A stretch of DNA of 64,000 nt from Bradyrhizobium manausense (lineage in GTDB: Bacteria; Pseudomonadota; Alphaproteobacteria; Rhizobiales; Xanthobacteraceae): NCBI RefSeq assembly GCF_018131105.1, contig NZ_JAFCJI010000002.1:558001-622000 (forward strand), in the 5' to 3' direction. Of this stretch, positions 9,390 through 16,224 are shown in pieces; position 1 is the first letter of the stretch; each line of letters opens with the position of its first letter. A program made the position numbers and the translations under genes. The notes under the pieces were generated by a model. It was given only the letters and a program-made list of their open reading frames with translations. It had not been told where the DNA came from and did not search any database.

Positions 9390-9824
9390 CTACCGCATCG
9401 TGATCGCGAGGCCGCTCAGATCCGCATTCGCCATCAACCCGACCTGCGTGCCCGACAGCTCCAGCACCGCACCCTTCTGGTTGGTCAGCACGATGGCGCG
9501 GGCGCCGCGGCCGACCGCGATGCCGGCACCGGCGGCGCCATAGACGCCGGCGATATCCGAGGGACGGTTGATGTTGGAGACGCGGCCGCGCAGCACGGTC
9601 TTGGAGCCGCCGAAGACGAGGCCGTAATCGAGCCCGCCGGTCGAGAGCGAATAAGAGCGGCCGCGGAAGTTCAAGACGCCGGAGCCGCCCGAACCGCCGA
9701 TGATCCAGCCCGCCTTGTAGATCGTCAGCACCACGGTGCCGCCATCGGCGATCGCCGAGGTCGAGAGGCCGGCCAGCGCGGCAATGGCGACGAGCGCAGC
9801 ACGCAGGGTGGAAGCAATCTTCAT
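9390..9824 (-). CDS. Small exported protein of unknown function
   Basis: A 144-residue protein with a clear Sec signal peptide (MKIASTLRAALVAIAALAGL, cleavage near AIA|DGG). The mature part is Gly-rich with alternating hydrophobic strands (YKAGWIIGGSGGSG, GLDYGLVFGGSKT, GVYGAAGAGIAVGRGA, VGLMANADLSGLAI), consistent with a small beta-structured envelope protein. I cannot name the family with confidence. It is monocistronic and lies between two family A repeats. Confidence 0.7.
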   Translation of the reverse strand: MKIASTLRAALVAIAALAGLSTSAIADGGTVVLTIYKAGWIIGGSGGSGVLNFRGRSYSLSTGGLDYGLVFGGSKTVLRGRVSNINRPSDIAGVYGAAGAGIAVGRGARAIVLTNQKGAVLELSGTQVGLMANADLSGLAITMR

Positions 9825-10323
9825 GGGGCGTCTCCGGGGGGCTATTTTCTTTTGCGGGGGATGCGAATCAGAAACCGCAATCTATCCGATTGATCGCGGC
9901 GGCAACATGATGGGGTGGAGCTTCGGCAAGTGCGATGGCGGCCGAATTCCCGGACGGCCCTCGCTCTCCGTCATTGCGAGCGCAGCGAAGCAATCGAGAC
10001 TGTCGCCGCGGAGGGATCCGGATTGCTTCGCGGAGCCTGTCATCGGGCCGCGCGTCGCGAGGACCCGTTGGCTCGCAATGGCGGGTGGACGGATTCCGGC
10101 CTCTCATGCCAGCGGGCCATCGGGAGCCTCGAGGCACACCGGCGCATGATGCCATCCTGCCCCTGTTTTGCCCGACGGGTCAACCACAATTTCTGTCTTC
10201 CCGAATTCCGGTCTTGCCAGTCATTTCTACGGTGCATGGGGTTGTTTTCGCGTTTTCTGTTTGGAGCACGCCCCGCACACCGCTACGCTTCCCGCACGCT
10301 TCACCATTGCATCCGAGGTTCCC
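9825..10323. other. Gene-free 499-base gap
   Basis: Apart from the family A repeat at 9968-10085 I see no supported gene, RNA or regulatory site here. Open frames crossing it have no ribosome binding site and no recognisable protein. The stretch just before ridA (10180-10320) is less GC-rich and may hold its promoter. Confidence 0.6.
9968..10085. repeat. Palindromic intergenic repeat, family A, copy 3 (diverged)
   Basis: Left arm CCGTCATTGCGAGCGCAGCG then AAGCAATC, right arm GGATTGCTTCGCGGAG with a drifted end (GGCTCGCAATGGCGG). About 30 bases longer than copies 1, 2 and 4. Confidence 0.78.
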
Positions 10324-10724
10324 ATGCCGATCCAGCATTTCGCGCCCCCGCCGCACGTCAAGGCGCCGCCGCTGTCGTTTGCGACGCGCGTCGGCGATCT
10401 GCTGTTCGTCTTCTGCTGTTCGTCTCCGGCATTCCCGGCTTCGATGGCAAGGGCGCGCTGCCTGACGGCTTCGAGGCGCAGTTCGCCAATGTCGTCGTCA
10501 ACATCAAGCGCGTGCTGGACGAGGCCGGCGCCACCACGCGCGACCTCGTCAAGGTCAACGTGCTGCTGACCCGCGCCGCGGACGTCGCCGCGATGAACGC
10601 GCTCTATGCCGGCGCGTTCGGCCCGCCGCCCTTTCCTGCACGCACCACCTGCGTGGTGCAGGCGCTGCCCGATCCGAAGATGCTGATCGAGATCGAGGCG
10701 GTGGCGTCGCTGGCCAAAGGATAG
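10324..10724 (+). pseudogene. RidA family (YjgF/Rid) gene broken by a 14-bp tandem duplication
   Basis: The N-terminal part is read from ATG 10324 (PIQHFAPPPHVKAPPLSFATRVGDLLFV) and the rest continues in another frame (SGIPGFDGKGALP ... MLIEIEAVASLAKG, ending at 10724). The break is an exact direct repeat of TCTGCTGTTCGTCT at 10398-10411 and 10412-10425; removing one copy restores a 128-residue protein. Intact Rid proteins hydrolyse reactive enamine/imine intermediates; the usual VNVLLT and late I-E-I-E-A-V-A elements are still present. Either the gene is inactivated, or the repeat slips and the gene is switchable, or it is an assembly error. Confidence 0.8.
10398..10425 (+). repeat. Exact 14-bp tandem duplication inside ridA
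   Basis: Two adjacent identical copies of TCTGCTGTTCGTCT. Fourteen is not a multiple of three, so the downstream frame shifts by +2. Such a duplication is typical of slipped-strand replication and is potentially reversible. Confidence 0.92.
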
Positions 10725-10844
10725 TCAAGCGGGATTGCGCAGCCATGCGCCTGACATATCCGTGAACAGCCTTGCCGCGGCTTGCAAGACGCGCCGTTTT
10801 GCCGCACGAGTTGCCGCGTCATGCCGTTATCCAGGAGATTTTTC

Positions 10845-11105
10845 ATGCGTCGCGTTCTCGCCCTCGGTGCCGTTGCCGGTATCGCTACTTCCGTCTTCGC
10901 AATGCCTGCCGCCGCGAAGGTCGGTTATTACGTGATCCGCTGGGACAACACCGGCATCTGCCAGGTCTGGAACGAAGACCTCAAGTACAAGCCGTTCCAG
11001 TGGGGCGCATCGACCTACAAGGTCGTCAGCAAGCCGTACCCGACTTTCACGCAGGCCTCCGAACTCCAGATCAAGATGCGCGGCGAGCGCCGCTGCACGC
11101 TCTGA
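10845..11105 (+). CDS. Small exported protein of unknown function, paralogue 1
   Basis: An 86-residue protein from ATG 10845, preceded by AGGAG. A Sec signal peptide (MRRVLALGAVAGIATSVFAM, cleavage near AAA|KVG) leads to a mature peptide of about 60 residues with YYVIRWDNTGICQVWNEDL near its start and a Cys close to the C-terminus. The pattern (V/H-L)-I-R-W-x-D/N-x-G-x-C-Q-I/V-W recurs in the next gene, so the two are tandem paralogues. The two cysteines probably form a disulphide in the periplasm. Function unknown. Confidence 0.78.
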   Translation: MRRVLALGAVAGIATSVFAMPAAAKVGYYVIRWDNTGICQVWNEDLKYKPFQWGASTYKVVSKPYPTFTQASELQIKMRGERRCTL

Positions 11106-11130
11106 TCCATCAGGTCGATCCAATTCCTCG

Positions 11131-11166
11131 AGGGCGGGTTGCGCGAGCAGCCCGCCCTTTCCTTTT
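11131..11166 (+). terminator. Terminator between the two small exported protein genes
   Basis: GGGCGGG (11132-11138) pairs with CCCGCCC (11151-11157), followed by a T-rich tract. Confidence 0.75.
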
Positions 11167-11348
11167 GCACTCGCCTGTGCCGGCATTTCTGCCGCGAATT
11201 CCGTCAATTCCGGCCCGCCCGTTTTGAACCTGATCAGCACGCGGAACTACTCACCTCTTGTCCGGGGCGCACGCTGAGGCGCGTCCCGCACTCCCCTCCC
11301 CGCATTGTCGGGAGGCGCATCACATCTTTCAATTTGAGGAGCTGATCC

Positions 11349-11600
11349 ATGCGTCGTATTTCCATGCTCTGCGCTGCCGCCGGTCTTGCCGCTGTCGCCT
11401 TCGCCGCCGCAAGCCCGGTCGAAGCCGGCTATCATCTGATCCGCTGGCAGGACAGCGGCCTGTGCCAGATCTGGGACGAGAGCATTCCGACGACGCCGTG
11501 GCCGGCCGGCTACCATCGCGCCAGCGCGACCGTGCCGACGTTCATCGACGCACTTGCGATGAAGGACACTGCGCTCAAGGCCGGTCACTGCAGCTGGTAG
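11349..11600 (+). CDS. Small exported protein of unknown function, paralogue 2
   Basis: An 83-residue protein from ATG 11349 after a GAGGAG ribosome binding site. Signal peptide MRRISMLCAAAGLAAVAFAA with cleavage near VEA|GYH. The mature part begins YHLIRWQDSGLCQIWDES and ends with a Cys-Ser-Trp, matching paralogue 1 in the first motif, overall length and terminal Cys. Each gene has its own terminator, so they are separate transcription units arising from an old duplication. Function unknown. Confidence 0.78.
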   Translation: MRRISMLCAAAGLAAVAFAAASPVEAGYHLIRWQDSGLCQIWDESIPTTPWPAGYHRASATVPTFIDALAMKDTALKAGHCSW

Positions 11601-11625
11601 GAATTCGATCGGCGGACGACAAGGG

Positions 11626-11670
11626 CCGGGCAAGGATGCGATACCAGCATCCTTGCCCGGTCGTTTTTTA
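11626..11670 (+). terminator. Strong terminator after paralogue 2
   Basis: A 14-bp perfect stem CCGGGCAAGGATGC / GCATCCTTGCCCGG (11626-11660) is followed by a run of T (11664-11669). Confidence 0.9.
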
Positions 11671-11695
11671 TCTCGCCGACATGGGCGGAGCGCCG

Positions 11696-12181
11696 TCACG
11701 CGTCCTTGTGCGCGCCCGGATGGATCAAGACATCGCGCGCGGCGGAGAGGTCGATGAAGGCCTGCGCGCTGCCGCCCTGGTCGGGATGCATGCCCTTGGC
11801 GGCGCGGCGATAGGCCTGATTGATGTCGTCGCAGGTGAGCTGCACGGCGAGCGGCAGGCCCAGCATCTTGCGGGCGCGATCCTCACTGGACAACTTCTTC
11901 GGTGCCGCGTTGCGGCGGCCGAAGCGCGGCGCGGTCAGATCATGGACGACATCCAGGATCACGCCGACGCGGCGCCGCGCGGCCAGCGTCACGCCGTGAT
12001 CGTCGTTGTCGGCAACCTGGCGCAGCACGGGGAGCGCCTGTTCGGCGGCCTGCCGCAACGTGGCATCCGTGCTCATCCGCACGATCTCGGCCACCAGCCG
12101 GCCGGCCTCCGCCCAATCGGCTGATTCCGCCGACCGCAGGCGCTCGAGCGCCAATTTCCAGGATTCAAGTCGTTCCATCAT
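11696..12181 (-). CDS. J-domain protein with the J domain at the C-terminus
   Basis: About 161 residues from ATG 12181 (ATG 12178 and a TTG at 12217 are alternatives). The C-terminal 50-60 residues are a J domain: DDINQAYRRAAKGMHPDQGG contains the HPD tripeptide needed to stimulate DnaK, followed by AFIDLSAARDVLI. The N-terminal part is helical (ALERLRSAESADW..., LPVLRQVADND) and lacks the Gly/Phe and zinc regions of DnaJ, making it a class III type co-chaperone with an unknown client. It ends close to the terminator of the convergent upstream gene. Confidence 0.82.
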   Translation of the reverse strand: MMERLESWKLALERLRSAESADWAEAGRLVAEIVRMSTDATLRQAAEQALPVLRQVADNDDHGVTLAARRRVGVILDVVHDLTAPRFGRRNAAPKKLSSEDRARKMLGLPLAVQLTCDDINQAYRRAAKGMHPDQGGSAQAFIDLSAARDVLIHPGAHKDA

Positions 12182-12292
12182 GCGCGCAACGTTTAGCAAT
12201 GAAGACGAGTATGCCAAGGCTGCCGTTTCCGACCCCTTAATTTCGAGTTAGCCTTTCATGAAACTTAGAAACGAATCCGGGAGGAAATTGTC

Positions 12293-13060
12293 ATGGCATT
12301 GCTTGCAAACCACATCGCCGTCATCACGGGCGCCGGGTCCGGCATCGGCCGGGCGATCGCCGCCGGTTATGCGCGCGAAGGGGCGCAGGTCGTGCTGCTC
12401 GACGTCAACGCCGATACGGTCGCGGAGGCCGCCCAGGAGATCCGCAAGGCCGGCGGCAAGGCCGAGAGCTTCGCGCTCGACGTGACCAAACGCGACGACT
12501 GCTTCGCGCTGGCCAGGCAGATCGCCGACGAGGTCGGGCAGGTCTCGATCCTCGTCAACAATGCCGGGATCACCCGCCGCAACGCCTTCACGGCGGAGAC
12601 CGAGGCTGTTGCGAAGGACTGGAACGACATCATCTCGCTCAACCTCAACGGCGTCTTCAACATGACGCAGGCCTTCCTCGCACCCTTGCGCGCCAGCAAA
12701 GGCCGTATCGTCAATATCGGCTCGATCCAGTCCTTCGTGCATCTGCGCACGCCGAGCTCGGCGGCCTACACCACTTCGAAACACGGCGTCCTCGGTTTCA
12801 CCAAGGCGCTCGCGGTCGAGCTCGGCAAGGAAGGCGTGCGCGTCAACGCGATCGGCCCGGGCTTCATCGAGACCAACATCAACGCCAATGTGCGCGCAAC
12901 CAATCCGGCGCTGGTGCAGGCCTTCGTCGATCACACGCCGCTCGCGCGCACCGGCAAGCCCGAGGACATTGTCGGCCCCGCGATCTTCCTCGCGTCGGAT
13001 CTGTCATCCTACGTGACAGGTACGATCGTGATGGTGGACGGCGGATATCGCACGGTGTGA
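12293..13060 (+). CDS. Short-chain dehydrogenase/reductase, FabG-like
   Basis: A 255-residue classical SDR from ATG 12293 after GGGAGG. TGAGSGIG (about 15-22), an acidic LLDVNADT after the second strand (NAD preference), NNAGITRR, the Ser in NIGSIQSF, Y-T-T-S-K, and the substrate-loop PGFIETNI are all intact, as is the C-terminal GTIVMVDGGY. Oxidises or reduces a 3-oxo/hydroxy compound; the exact substrate cannot be read. It is divergent from the J-domain gene with about 110 bases between. Confidence 0.92.
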   Translation: MALLANHIAVITGAGSGIGRAIAAGYAREGAQVVLLDVNADTVAEAAQEIRKAGGKAESFALDVTKRDDCFALARQIADEVGQVSILVNNAGITRRNAFTAETEAVAKDWNDIISLNLNGVFNMTQAFLAPLRASKGRIVNIGSIQSFVHLRTPSSAAYTTSKHGVLGFTKALAVELGKEGVRVNAIGPGFIETNINANVRATNPALVQAFVDHTPLARTGKPEDIVGPAIFLASDLSSYVTGTIVMVDGGYRTV

Positions 13061-13151
13061 GGCGCAAGATCGGTCCGCATCGCTATGCATCTCGTGCCAA
13101 TCGCGGCGGTGCGGCGGCATTCCCAAGGTCAATTCGTGCGTTCGCTCGCAA

Positions 13152-13167
13152 TTAACCTTTCATTAAC
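13152..13167 (+). promoter_or_regulatory. Candidate CtrA binding site
   Basis: TTAACCTTTCATTAAC fits the CtrA consensus TTAA-N7-TTAAC exactly. It lies 94 bases before the FlbD-like gene at 13261, a suitable distance for a promoter element. CtrA is the master cell-cycle response regulator of alphaproteobacteria. Confidence 0.65.
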
Positions 13168-13260
13168 CAAACCCGCCCACCGTGGATCTACGGCTTGGGG
13201 GTCGTTTGTTCTCGATCCGCTTCCAACGATGGAAGCGGGCGTTGATCGGGGAGTGTATTG

Positions 13261-13509
13261 ATGACCACTGTTCATGTCGCCGCGTCCGAGCAGGGCGCAC
13301 AATTTCTTGCACCCAACGAGATCGTTCCACTGTTGATCGGCGCGACCGTCGGCGAGGTCGAGCGCGAGCTCGTGCTCCAGACGCTCGCACGCTGCGACGG
13401 CAACCGCACGCGCGCCTCGCGCGTGCTCGGCCTGTCGGTGCGCACGCTGCGCAACAAGATCAGGATCTATGCGGCCTCCGGCATCGACGTGCCGGCCTAT
13501 CATGATTGA
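13261..13509 (+). CDS. Free-standing Fis-type helix-turn-helix protein, FlbD C-terminus-like
   Basis: An 82-residue protein from ATG 13261. The segment VGEVERELVLQTLARC-DGNRT-RASRVLG-LSVRTLRNKI (about 30-70) is the Fis-type DNA-binding domain that ends NtrC-family regulators and closely follows the C-terminus of the flagellar regulator FlbD. No receiver or AAA+ domain is present, and the upstream 200 bases do not encode one. It probably binds DNA as a dimer. A CtrA-type box upstream suggests cell-cycle or flagellar control. Alternative: a Fis-like nucleoid protein. Confidence 0.8.
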   Translation: MTTVHVAASEQGAQFLAPNEIVPLLIGATVGEVERELVLQTLARCDGNRTRASRVLGLSVRTLRNKIRIYAASGIDVPAYHD

Positions 13510-13620
13510 GACGTGATGCGCCCTCGCGCCTGTTGATCAAGCCCGCCGCGATGTGCAGGCGGAATTGCTGCTGTCGTCAAACGCCGCTAAGTAACTTGCG
13601 TGCGCAGAAGGAGCAGCGGC

Positions 13621-14145
13621 GTGGCAGACGATCAGGGACGGCAGGGCCCCCAGGGTCCGCGCGGACGGCAGGGCGAACCGGGACGGCCGGGACCGCAGGG
13701 TCATCCGGGCAAGCGAGGCCCGGACGGCGCACGCGGCAAGCCCGGACCGCAGGGCAAGCCGGGGCCGGCCGGAAAGACTGGCGCCCAAGGCAAGCCCGGC
13801 CTGCCGGGCAAGGGGGGCGAAGCTGGCCCGCGGGGCGCAGCCGGACCGCAGGGCACCGCAGGTCCGCAAGGTCCCGCCGGTCCTCAGGGCCCGCGCGGCG
13901 AGGCTGGTCCGCCCGGCCAATTGCCGTCGATCGAGCAGGTGTTGCCGTGGCTGGAGCAGCTCTTCGATGCCTGGGACGAACGCCGCCGCCAGCGCGAGCA
14001 GGAGGCCGCCGAGCGCGCCGCACTTGAAGCCGCCGTGCACGAGGATGAGGATTCGTCCTTCGACGACGATGGTGAGAGCGAGGGTGCCGAGGGCGACGAG
14101 CACAAGAAAAAGAAGAAAAAGAAGAAGCACGGTCACAAAAACTAG
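13621..14145 (+). CDS. Collagen-like Gly-X-Y repeat protein with polylysine tail
   Basis: A 174-residue protein from GTG 13621, with AGGAG about ten bases upstream. Residues 6-98 are 31 uninterrupted Gly-X-Y triplets rich in GPQ, GKP and GPR, followed by a predicted helical, charged segment (LPSIEQVLPWLEQLFDAWDE, then RRRQREQEAAERAALEAA), an acidic stretch (EDEDSSFDDD...) and a tail of eight lysines ending HGHKN. The repeat should form a collagen triple helix, with the helical part as a trimerising coiled coil. There is no signal peptide or anchor, so location and role are open. Not in an operon. Confidence 0.85.
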   Translation: MADDQGRQGPQGPRGRQGEPGRPGPQGHPGKRGPDGARGKPGPQGKPGPAGKTGAQGKPGLPGKGGEAGPRGAAGPQGTAGPQGPAGPQGPRGEAGPPGQLPSIEQVLPWLEQLFDAWDERRRQREQEAAERAALEAAVHEDEDSSFDDDGESEGAEGDEHKKKKKKKKHGHKN

Positions 14146-14151
14146 GCGCGC

Positions 14152-14367
14152 CTATTTCGCCTGATCCTCACGACGCGGCAACATGCCCATGCGTTCGAAT
14201 TGCCAGCGCATGGCGCGGTACCAGAGATAACCGACAGCTGCGCCGCAGACCGCGAGGATCACAACGTTGGCGCTCGAGAACGAGCCGCTCCACCACATCA
14301 TCCACGCGGTCCACAACAGCGTGAAAATCAAGGCACCTGCTTTCAGCGGAAGAAGGGGGCGGCTCAT
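14152..14367 (-). CDS. Small two-helix membrane protein of unknown function
   Basis: A 71-residue protein from ATG 14367, with GGAG upstream; the open frame reaches 14415 but without support. Two hydrophobic segments are visible (AGALIFTLLWTAWMMWW and VVILAVCGAAVGYLWYRAM), joined by a short polar turn, with a basic C-terminus. The family is not recognised. It runs convergent to the collagen-like gene, only six bases apart. Confidence 0.65.
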   Translation of the reverse strand: MSRPLLPLKAGALIFTLLWTAWMMWWSGSFSSANVVILAVCGAAVGYLWYRAMRWQFERMGMLPRREDQAK

Positions 14368-14451
14368 GATCGTGCTCCGGGTTGTCAAAACCCCGGCGAA
14401 CATCATTGCGCGCAACGGCGGTCACTTCCGTGAGCCAGGTCACGTTGACGT

Positions 14452-14718
14452 CTAGCCGAAACGCAGCCGCGATCGCTCTTTCGCTTTCTCCGCCTCGACC
14501 TCGCGGTCACGCGCCGGCGCATGGGTGTGCAGCGAGGTCAGCAGCTTTCGCGCGGCCTCCGAGACCTCGGCCACCGCGAGCTCGAAGGCCGCCTCGTTGG
14601 ACTGCGAAGGCTTGTTAAAGCCGGAGAGCTTTCGCACGAACTGCAGCGCGCTGGCATGGATCTCGCCCTCCGTCGCCGGCGGCTCGAAATTGAACAGCGT
14701 CTTGATGTTGCGGCACAT
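14452..14718 (-). CDS. DUF2277 family protein
   Basis: An 88-residue soluble protein from ATG 14718, which has a full AGGAGGAA ribosome binding site. The N-terminus MCRNIKTLFNFEPPATEGEI and the following ALQFVRKLSGF are characteristic of DUF2277, a short helical family found widely in bacteria with no assigned function. It is upstream of, and co-directional with, the small membrane protein gene (about 84 bases apart). Confidence 0.85.
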   Translation of the reverse strand: MCRNIKTLFNFEPPATEGEIHASALQFVRKLSGFNKPSQSNEAAFELAVAEVSEAARKLLTSLHTHAPARDREVEAEKAKERSRLRFG

Positions 14719-14816
14719 AAGTTCCTCCTGGAAGGCGATCCTGTTCAAGGACGATCGGCGACCGCCAGATGCTACATGCCGGATCGGCCACTGTCATCGC
14801 CATGCGGCACGGGGCG

Positions 14817-15506
14817 TCAGAACGGGATGGAAGCGCCGAGCCGTTCGAAGAATGCGCGCCCCTTGGGGGTAAGACGAAGCGCGCGCGGAACGCGGTGCGG
14901 CGCCAGCGCATGCGTCCCGATCAACCGCTTCAGGATCGCATTGGCAAACGGCCCTGCCAGATGCGGAACACGCTCGGTCCAATCGTTGCAGAGCCGCATG
15001 TGAGGATCACGGCCCGGCTTGAAGTCGATCGCCTCCGCATGACACCAAGCAAGCCCCTGGTCTGTAATGCAGGCTTCCCGGCCGCGCAGGGCGATCAGCT
15101 GCTTGTCCACCAAGCCGTCCCTCAATGCCACGCCGAGCTGGCCGGCGAGATGGCAATAGCAGGTCCGCGACTGACGGAGCGGCGTCGGCACGCCCCGCGT
15201 CCCCGTGAGGTCGGTCCTGGCGGCGACATTGACCAGGTTCTCAATCAGGCCCGCGACCTCGTCGTCGGCGATCCGATAGTAGCGGAACCGGCCCTGCTGC
15301 CACACCGAGAGCAGGCGCGCATCCGTCAGCTTCTGGAGATGCGCGCTGGCACTCTGCGGCGACACGCCGGCAAGCGATGCCAGCTCGCCCGCAGGCAGGG
15401 CCCTGCCGCCGAACAACGCACTCACCATGGCTTCGCGTGCCGGATCGCTCAAGGCATCCGTGAGCCGCGAAAATCCCGATTGTACCGATCTGCTGACTGC
15501 AACCAT
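14817..15506 (-). CDS. ArsR-family winged-helix transcriptional regulator
   Basis: About 229 residues from ATG 15506. The N-terminal winged helix (LSDPAREAMVSALFGG, LPAGELASLAGVSPQSASAHLQKL, LSVWQQGRFRYYRI) is ArsR type. The C-terminal half is longer than in metal sensors and holds RTCYCHLAGQLGVAL and a second helical segment, so it may sense a small molecule through its own domain. It is divergent from a SnoaL-like gene with a shared 144-base promoter region that contains an inverted repeat, suggesting auto- and cross-regulation. Confidence 0.85.
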   Translation of the reverse strand: MVAVSRSVQSGFSRLTDALSDPAREAMVSALFGGRALPAGELASLAGVSPQSASAHLQKLTDARLLSVWQQGRFRYYRIADDEVAGLIENLVNVAARTDLTGTRGVPTPLRQSRTCYCHLAGQLGVALRDGLVDKQLIALRGREACITDQGLAWCHAEAIDFKPGRDPHMRLCNDWTERVPHLAGPFANAILKRLIGTHALAPHRVPRALRLTPKGRAFFERLGASIPF

Positions 15507-15570
15507 CAAAAACTCCCGCACCCGATGTGGGCCCGCCGCCACGTCATCGCAATCGCTCCGAAACTGGTCA

Positions 15571-15588
15571 TTTCAGAATTCGGTGAAA
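15571..15588. promoter_or_regulatory. Candidate operator for the ArsR-type regulator
   Basis: TTTCAGAATTCGGTGAAA, an imperfect inverted repeat (TTTCA ... TGAAA) in the intergenic region shared by the ArsR-type and SnoaL-like genes. Confidence 0.3.
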
Positions 15589-15650
15589 CCTGGACGGCGT
15601 GTCCCCGGCGACAATTCCGAGATGTCACCCCGAATCCAGAGGATTGCAAC

Positions 15651-16058
15651 ATGACCGACCCAACACGCCAGAGCGAAGCAGAACGCATCTGCAGACTGTG
15701 GGATGAAGCCCTCGGCAACAAGGACCTCGAGGCGTCCCTCGCACTCTATGCCGATGACGCATCCATCGAAAGCCCGCTGGTCCAGCATCTCATGAAGACA
15801 CCGACCGGGATCGTCCAAGGCAAGGCCAATCTGCGTGCCTTCATTATCAGGGTGTTCCAGACCAATCCGCCGCAGCGAAGACGCTTCAAACAGGGCTTCT
15901 TCACCGACGGCCGGATCGTCACCTGGGAATATCCGCGCGTCGCTCCCGACGGCGAGCAGATGGAACTGGTCGAGATCATGGAGATCGACGAGGGACTGAT
16001 CCAGCGTCACAGGGTCTATTGGGGCTGGTATGCGCTCAGCCTGCTCGCGGAGCACTGA
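15651..16058 (+). CDS. SnoaL/NTF2-like protein
   Basis: A 135-residue protein from ATG 15651. The cone-like NTF2 fold is suggested by ERICRLWDEALGNKDLEASLALYADDASIESP, the central QGKANLRAFIIRVF helix and the paired strands GRIVTWEYPR and MELVEIMEIDEGLIQRHRVYW. Such proteins are isomerases, hydrolases or ligand-binding proteins. Divergent from the ArsR-family regulator, which is its likely controller. Substrate unknown. Confidence 0.82.
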   Translation: MTDPTRQSEAERICRLWDEALGNKDLEASLALYADDASIESPLVQHLMKTPTGIVQGKANLRAFIIRVFQTNPPQRRRFKQGFFTDGRIVTWEYPRVAPDGEQMELVEIMEIDEGLIQRHRVYWGWYALSLLAEH

Positions 16059-16224
16059 GCAGATCACCTCACTCGGCGGCCGTCAGAATATTCCGCTTGC
16101 GCGATGCACCATCAGCAAAATGTTTTGCCGGCCGCCAGCACAATTGCTCTCGATCCCGTTGGCGACGCTGATAAGATTGCGCGCGAAGCGGCCCGGATGA
16201 AGGCGGCCGCACGGGGAGAGAATC

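Noticed and set aside
13600..13620. Earlier GTG start for the collagen-like gene at 13600
   Set aside because: The AGGAG motif lies between the two GTG codons and is correctly placed only for the GTG at 13621.
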